Positions 58,216 through 64,000 of a stretch of 64,000 bases of DNA are shown here, piece after piece. Position 1 is the stretch's first letter, and every line of letters begins with the position of its first letter. Position numbers and translations under genes: made by a program. The notes under the pieces were generated by a model that had not been told where the DNA came from, made no database searches, and was given only the letters and a program-made list of their open reading frames with translations. The stretch covers positions 121,588,001-121,652,000 of the forward strand of contig NC_083869.1 of the NCBI RefSeq assembly GCF_032452875.1, given 5' to 3'. The DNA comes from Bos javanicus. Taxonomy: Eukaryota; Chordata; Mammalia; Artiodactyla; Bovidae.

Positions 58216-60438
58216 GATTCAGTTTAGTTCAGTTCAGTTGCTCAGTCATGTCTGACTCTTTGCGACCCCATGGATGGCAGCACGTCAGGCTTCCCTGTCC
58301 ATCACCAACTCCTGGAGCTTACTCAAACTCATGCCCACTGAGTCGGTGATGCCATCCAACCATCTCGCCCTCTGTTGTCCCCTTCTCCTCCCGCCTTCAA
58401 TTATTCCTAGCATCAGGGTCTTTTCAAATGAGTTAGTTCTTCACATCAGGTGGCCAAAGTATTGGAGTTTCAGCTTCAGCATCCGTCCTTCCAATGAATA
58501 TTCAGGACTGATCTCCTCTAGGATGGACTGGTTGGATCTCCTTGCTGCCCAAGGGACTCTCAAGGGTCTTCTCCAACACTTCAGTTCAAAAGCATCAATT
58601 CTTTGGCGCTCAGCTTTCTTTATAGTCCAACTCTCACATCCATACATGACTACTGGAAAAACCAAAGCTTTGACTAGACAAACCTTTGTTGGCAAATTAA
58701 TGTCTCTGCTTTTTAATATGGTGTCTAGGTTGGTCATAACTTTTCTTCAAAGGAGCAAGTGTCTTTTAATTTCATGTCTGCAGTCACCATCTGCAGTGAT
58801 TTTGGAGCCCCCCCAAAATAAAGTCTGTCCCTGTTTCCATTGTTTCCCCATCTATTTGCCATGAAGTGATGGGACCAGATGCCATGATCTTAGTTTTCTG
58901 AATGTTGAGTTTTGTTTTTTTTTTAACTTTTATTTTATTTTTAAACTTTACAATATTGTATTAGTTTTGCCAAATATCGAAATGAATCTGCCACAGGTAT
59001 ACCCGCATTCCCCATCCTGAACCCTCCTCCCTCCTCCCTCCCCTACCCTCTCTCTGGGTCGTCCCAGTGCACCAGCCCCAAGCATCCAGTACCGTGCATC
59101 GAACCTGGACTGGCGACTCGTTTCATACATGATATTATACATGTTTCAATGCTATTCTCCCAAATCTCCCTACCCTCTCCCTCTCCCACAGAGTCCATAA
59201 GACTGATCTATACATCGGTGTCTCTTTTGCTGTCTCGTACACAGGGTTATTGTTACCATCTTTCTAAATTCCATATATATGCGTTAGTATACTGTATTGG
59301 TGTTTTTCTTTCTGGCTTACTTCACTCTGTATAATAGGTTCCAGTTTTATCCATCTCATTAGAACTGATTCAAATGTATTCTTTTTAATGGCTGAGTAAT
59401 ACTCCATTGTGTATATGTACCACAGCTTTCTTATCCATTCATCTGCTGATGGGCATCTAGGTTGCTTCCATGTCCTGGCTATTATAGACAGTGCTGCGAT
59501 GAACATTGGGGTACACGTGTCTCTTTCCCTTCTGGTTTCCTCAGTGTGTATGCCCAGCAGTGGGATTGCTGCATCATAAGGCAGTTCTATTTCCAGTTTT
59601 TTAAGGAATCTCCACACTGTTCTCCATAGTGGCTGTACTAGTTTGCATTCCCACCAACAGTGTAAGAGAGTTCCCTTTTCTCCACACCCTCTCCAGCATT
59701 TATTGCTTGTAGACTTTTGGATCGCAGCCATTCTGACTGGCGTGAAATGGTACCTCATAGTGGTTTTGATTTGCATTTCTCTGATAATGAGTGATGTTGA
59801 GCATCTTTTCATGTGTTTGTTAGCCATCTGTATGTCTTCTTTGGAGAAATGTCTATTTAGTTCTTTGGCCCATTTTTTGATTGGGTCATTTATTTTTCTG
59901 GAGTTGAGCTGTAGGAGTTGCTTGTATGTTTTTGAGATTAGTTGTTTGTCCGTTGCTTCATTTGCTATTATTTTCTCCCATTCTGAAGGCTGCCTTTTCA
60001 CCTTCTAATAGTTTCCTTTGTTGTGCAGAAGCTTTTAAGTTGAATGTTGAGTTTTAAGCCAAACTTTTCACTGTCCTCTTTCACCTTCATCAAAAGGCTC
60101 TTTAGTTCCTGTTTGCTTTCTGCCAGAAGGGTGGTGCTATCTGCATATTTGAGGTTATTGGTGTTTCTCCTGGCAATCTTGATCCCAGCTTGTGCTTCAT
60201 CCAGCCCAGCATTTCTCATGATGTACTTGGCAAATAAGTTAAATAAGCACGGTGACAATACACAGCCTTGATGTATTCCTTTTCCTATTTGCAACCAGTT
60301 TGTTGTTCCATGTCCAGTTCTAACTGTTGCTTCTTGACCTGCACACAGGTTTCTCAGGAGGCAGGTTAGGTGGTCTGGTATTCCTATCTCTAAGAATTTC
60401 CCACAGTTTGTTGTGGTCCACACAGTCAAAGGCTTTGG
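58216..60438 (-). mobile_element. BovB LINE copy 3, interrupted by L1
   Basis: Reverse BovB from its 3' end (TTTAGTTCAGTTCAGTTGCT) to 58913, continuing at 60041-60438 after a nested L1. The catalytic box reads YADS (minus frame at 59998-60429), so it is dead. The outer 5' end stops in the reverse-transcriptase region (AAAGCCTTTGACTGTGTGGA on the element strand). Confidence 0.95.
58914..60040 (-). mobile_element. Young 5'-truncated L1 nested in BovB
   Basis: 1.13 kb of L1 ORF2 C-terminus and 3' UTR with its poly(A) at the left (poly-T on plus). A 245-residue open frame (59264-60001) covers the ORF2 end, including GEKGTLLHCWWECKLVQPLW and IYTMEYYSAIKK. A perfect 15-bp duplication TGAATGTTGAGTTTT occurs at 58899-58913 and 60041-60055, and the plus-strand cut site is TTTT/AA, the L1 endonuclease preference. 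Confidence 0.95.
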
Positions 60439-60510
60439 ATTAAAGAGAAAATAAAAGCAAAACAGGAAATCTGATGTGATCCTGGCTGATTTGAGAGTAA
60501 GTGAATGGAT

Positions 60511-60724
60511 GAAAGTGAAAGTGAAGTTGCTCAGTCGTGTCTGACTCTTTGCGACCCCGTGGACTGTAGCCTACCAGGCTCCTCCGTCCGTGGGATTCCC
60601 TAGGCAAGAGTACTGGAGTGGGTTGCCATTTCCTTCTCCAGGGGATCTTCCCAACCCAGGGATCGAACCCAGGTCTCCCGCATTGGAGGCAGACGCTTTA
60701 ACCTCTGAGCCACCAGGGAAGCCC
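60511..60724 (-). mobile_element. Bov-tA-type SINE with perfect duplication
   Basis: GTTGCTCAGTCGTGTCTGAC to CTGAGCCACCAGGGAAGCCC. The 12-bp duplication AAGTGAATGGAT at 60499-60510 and 60725-60736 is perfect. Confidence 0.93.
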
Positions 60725-60888
60725 AAGTGAATGGATACTGGAATTTTAACAAGATAAAAACTACCTTCTTCTGGCCTGTCCTTGCCCTCTCCACATCTCA
60801 GAGAGATACAAGATAGACAAGACCATGGTCCTTAGTACAGAGAAGATTGACAGTCTTGTTGGTGAGGAAGACATTTAAATAATTAAAT

Positions 60889-61153
60889 GCTGCTGCTGCT
60901 AAGTCGCTTCAGTCGTGTCCGATCCTGTGCGACCCCATAGACGGCAGCCCATCAGGCTCCCCCGTCCCTGGAATTCTCAAGGCAAGAACACTGGAGTGGG
61001 TTGCCATTTCCTTTTCCAATGCATGAAAGTGAAAGTGAAGTTGCTCAGTCGTGTCCGACTCTTAGCAACCCCATGAACTGCAGCCTACCAGGATCCTCCG
61101 TCCATGGGATTTTCCAGGCAAGAGTACTGGAATGGAGTGCCATTTCCTTCTCC
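60889..61153 (-). mobile_element. Bov-A2 SINE with perfect duplication
   Basis: GCTGCTGCTGCTAAGTCGCT, two BovA monomers joined by GAAAGTGAAAGTGAAG, ending TTCCTTCTCC. Duplication AAATAATTAAAT at 60877-60888 and 61154-61165. Confidence 0.93.
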
Positions 61154-61169
61154 AAATAATTAAATAGTG

Positions 61170-61490
61170 CTAGGTAATAGAGAAGCATTCATTCATTCAC
61201 CAAATACATTGTGAACCCCTACTGTGTGCCAGATACTGTGCTAGGTATTGGGAACACAGTCTTGAAGAAAACAGACATGGCCTCTGCCCTTATACAGTTT
61301 ATACCTAGGTGGTTTGGGAGATCAGAGGATGATGGAATTAATTCTGAGGGATGCAACTCTCATAGGCAAACATTTGGGCTAGGCCTGGAAGGAATAATAA
61401 AATTTTGCTGGGACTTGGGTTGGAGCACAGAAAGTCCATTCTAGTCAGAAAGAAGAACAGGAAGAGCTGGTGAGAATGCGTGAGATTTCT
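61170..61490 (-). repeat. L2 LINE 3' end
   Basis: CATTCATTCATTCACCAAAT, CTACTGTGTGCCAGATACTG, TGGCCTCTGCCCTTATACAG. Confidence 0.8.
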
Positions 61491-61805
61491 ATGTTAAAAT
61501 AGAGAAGTGTTAGGTTGGAGTGATTTTTATAAAAGAGAAGAAAGCAAACTGTTTAGAACACAAGTTGCTTTTTAATCTAAATATCACTGGGCTCTTTTGT
61601 AGAAACTGAATACTTTAAAATGGAACTACTTCAAAATAACTAAAACAAGAAACGAATCCAGAGGTGAAAACACTGTTATTCCATTGTATGAGGTTTCACT
61701 GTAAAATAATCATATTAAATCAGCATAACACTCTAGAAATTACCCATTGAAATCAGAGGCTTTTGATTCCTCTTTTCAAATTGCTTTCAGAGCCTAAAGC
61801 CCGTT
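61491..61805. other. Intergenic, no recognised feature
   Basis: AT-rich, about 300 bp, no call. Confidence 0.4.
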
Positions 61806-62403
61806 CTTATTTTTTGGGCTCCAAAATCACTGCAGATGGTGATTGTAGCCATGAACTTAAAAGACACTTACTCCTTGGAAGGAAAGTTATGACCAACCTA
61901 GATAGTATATTGAAAAGCAGAGACATTACTTTGCCAACAAAGGTTCATCTAGTCAAGGCTATGGTTTTTCCTGTGGTCATGTATGGATGTGAGAGTTGAA
62001 CTGTGAAGAAGGCTGAGTGCTGAAGAATTGATGCTTTTGAAGTGTGGTGTTGGAGAAGACTCTTGAGAGTCCCTTGGACTGCAAGGAGATCCAACCAGTC
62101 CATTCTGAAGGAGATCAGCCCTGGGATTTCTTTGGAAGGAATGATGCTAAAGCTGAAACTCCAGTACTTGGGCCACCTCACGTGAAGAGTTGACTCATTG
62201 GAAAAGGCTCTGATGCTGGGAGGGATTGGGGGCAGGAGGAGAAGGGGACGACAGAGGATGAGATGGCTGGATGGCATCACTGACTTGATGGACATGAGTC
62301 TGGGTGAACTCTGGGAGTTGGTGATGGACAGGGAGGCCTGGCGTGCTGCGATTCATGGGGTTGCAGAGAGTTGGACACGACTGAGTGACTGAACTGAACT
62401 GAA
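61806..62403 (+). mobile_element. BovB copy 4, inverted 3' half
   Basis: Forward BovB from TATTTTTTGGGCTCC to the 3' end ACTGAACTGAACTGAA. It directly abuts the reverse-oriented upstream half (62404 on) at the same consensus position. Confidence 0.92.
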
Positions 62404-63408
62404 GAAAATAAAGTTTGTTACTGTTGTTTCCCCATGTATTTGCCATGAAGAGATGGGACTGGATTTCATGATCTCAGTCTTTTGAATGTTGAGTTTTAAG
62501 CCAACTTTTTCAGTCTCCTCTTTCACCTTCATCAAAAAGCTCTTTAGTTCCTGTTCGCTTTCTGCCAGAAGGGTGGTGCCATCTGCATTTCTGAGGTTAT
62601 TGATGTTTCTCCTGGCAATCTTGATTCCAGCTTGTGCTTCATCCAGCCCAGCATTTCTCATGATGTACTCTGCATATAAGTTAAATAAGCAGGATGACAA
62701 TATACAGCCTTGATGTACTCCTTTGCCAATTTGGAACCAGTCTGTTGTTCCATGTCCAGTTCTAACTGTTGCTTCTTGACCTGCATACAGATTTCTCAGG
62801 AGTTAGGTCAGGTGGTCTGGTATTCCCATCTCTCTAAGAATTTCCCACAGTTGTGATCCACACAGTCAAAGGCTTTAGCATAATCAATGAAGAAGGTGTT
62901 TTTCTGGAATTCTCTTGTTTTTTCTATGATCCAGCGGATGTTGGCAATTTGATCTCTGGTTCCTCTGTCTTTTCTAAATCCAGCTTGAACATCTGGAAGT
63001 TTTCGGTTCACATACTGCTGAAGCCTGGCTTGGAGAATTTTGAGCATTACTTTGCTTGTGTGTGAAATGAGTGCAATTGTGTAGTAGTTTGAAGATTCTT
63101 TGGCATTGCCTTTATTTGGGATTCCCTGGTGGCTCAGAGGTTAAAGCTTCTGCCTGCAATGTGGGAGACCTGGGTTCAAGACCTGGGTTGGGAAGATCCC
63201 CTGGAGAAGGAAATGGCAACCCACTCCAGTATTCTTGCCTGGAGAATCCCATGGATGGAGGAGCTTGGTGGGCTACAGTCCAACAGGGTCACAAAGAGTC
63301 AGACACGACTGAGTGACTTCACTTTCACTTTCACTTATTTGGGACTGGAATGAAAACTGACTTTTTCCAGTCCTGTGACCACAGCTGAGTTTTCCAAATT
63401 TGCTGGCA
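62404..63408 (-). mobile_element. BovB copy 4, 5' half (reverse)
   Basis: Reverse BovB reverse-transcriptase region with frames at 62353-62700 and 62808-63047. The catalytic box reads NADG instead of YADD. A Bov-tA SINE splits it at 63122-63334, and the element resumes with CTGGAATGAAAACTGAC to about 63408. Confidence 0.92.
63122..63334 (+). mobile_element. Bov-tA-type SINE inside BovB copy 4
   Basis: TTCCCTGGTGGCTCAGAGGT to TGACTTCACTTTCACTTTCA. The 10-bp duplication TTATTTGGGA at 63112-63121 and 63335-63344 is perfect. Confidence 0.92.
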
Positions 63409-63419
63409 CATCCCTAGTA

Positions 63420-64000
63420 CTTATTTATCTTATAACCAGTAGTTTGTACCTTTTGACCACCTTCTCCAATTCCCCCTCCCCAATTCCTTGCCTTTGTAAC
63501 CACAAATATGATCTCTTTTTCTGTGAGTTTGTTTTTGAAATATAATTGACCTACAACACTATGTTAGTTACTGTTGTACAACATAGTTATTTGATATTTC
63601 TGTATGTATATTTAAAAATGGTCATGTAGGTCTAGTTATGGTATGTCACCATTCAGAGATACTACAGAGTTGTTGACTATATTCCTCACATCGTACAGTT
63701 TATAACCATGACTCATTTATTTTGCAACTGAAAGTTTGTGCCTCTTAATCTTCCTTACTTTTTCTTTCCTCTGTCTTTTCCCCCTTCCCCTCTGGCAACC
63801 ACCTATTCATTCTCTGTATCTCTAACTCATTTCTGTTTTGTTATGTTTGTTTGTTTTTTAGATTCCACATCTAAGTGAAATCATACAGTTTTTGTCTTTC
63901 TCTGGCTCATTTTACTTAGTATAATATCCTTTAGGTCAATCCATGTTGTCAAAATGGCAAGATTTCGTTTTTTATGGCTGAGTAATATTCCATTGTGGGG
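63420..64000 (-). mobile_element. Old L1 3' UTR fragment, cut by the window end
   Basis: CTTATAACCAGTAGTTTGTA, TTTTGCAACTGAAAGTTTGT, ATTCCACATCTAAGTGAAAT, GGCTGAGTAATATTCCATTG. It runs off the right edge. Confidence 0.75.

Noticed and set aside
58274..58864. 196-aa plus-strand frame
   Set aside because: Antisense of BovB copy 3; no independent evidence of coding.
48100..64000. Exons of PTP4A2, the expected next gene upstream
   Set aside because: No recognisable phosphatase exon is present; the human spacing as I recall it puts that gene tens of kilobases further away.

Overview
This is mammalian genomic DNA from a ruminant. The evidence is intron-exon structure with GT-AG splice sites, CpG-island promoters, and dense ruminant repeats: BovB (RTE) LINEs, Bov-tA and Bov-A2 SINEs, tRNA-derived CHR-type SINEs and L1. 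The sequence alone does not separate cattle, buffalo, sheep, goat or other ruminants.

Two protein-coding genes are present, both on the minus strand. (1) The 5' end of TMEM39B (exons 1-4) lies at 277-3623, and its later exons lie beyond the left edge. (2) The complete nine-exon coding sequence of KHDRBS1 (Sam68) lies at 24493-47355. Its exon lengths sum to 1332 nt including the stop, giving 443 codons, the length I know for human Sam68. The order, KHDRBS1 followed downstream by TMEM39B on the same strand, matches human 1p35 as I recall it. Each gene starts in its own CpG island, near 3.5-3.9 kb and near 46.4-48.1 kb.

Layout. 1-3.9 kb: TMEM39B 5' exons, promoter and a GC-box minisatellite. 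3.9-23.2 kb: intergenic, with a 2.1-kb BovB, an L1 fragment, and MIR, L2 and CHR elements. 23.2-24.5 kb: KHDRBS1 3' UTR. 24.5-47.4 kb: KHDRBS1 exons and introns; the 12.2-kb intron 1 carries many SINEs. 47.4-48.1 kb: KHDRBS1 promoter. 48.1-64 kb: upstream intergenic DNA with heavily nested LINEs and SINEs, including an L1 inside a BovB, a BovB inside an L1, and a BovB whose 3' half is inverted.

I see no prokaryotic, viral, CRISPR or operon-like system and no convincing undescribed gene system. The best leads are structural: nested and rearranged retrotransposons with readable target-site duplications, a 53-bp uninterrupted alternating purine-pyrimidine tract in KHDRBS1 intron 1, a diverged GC-box repeat array beside the TMEM39B promoter, inverted SINE pairs around KHDRBS1 exons, and an open reading frame extending 168 codons upstream of the Sam68 start. 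Repeat family names come from recognising consensus sequences by eye, so boundaries are approximate except where target-site duplications fix them.
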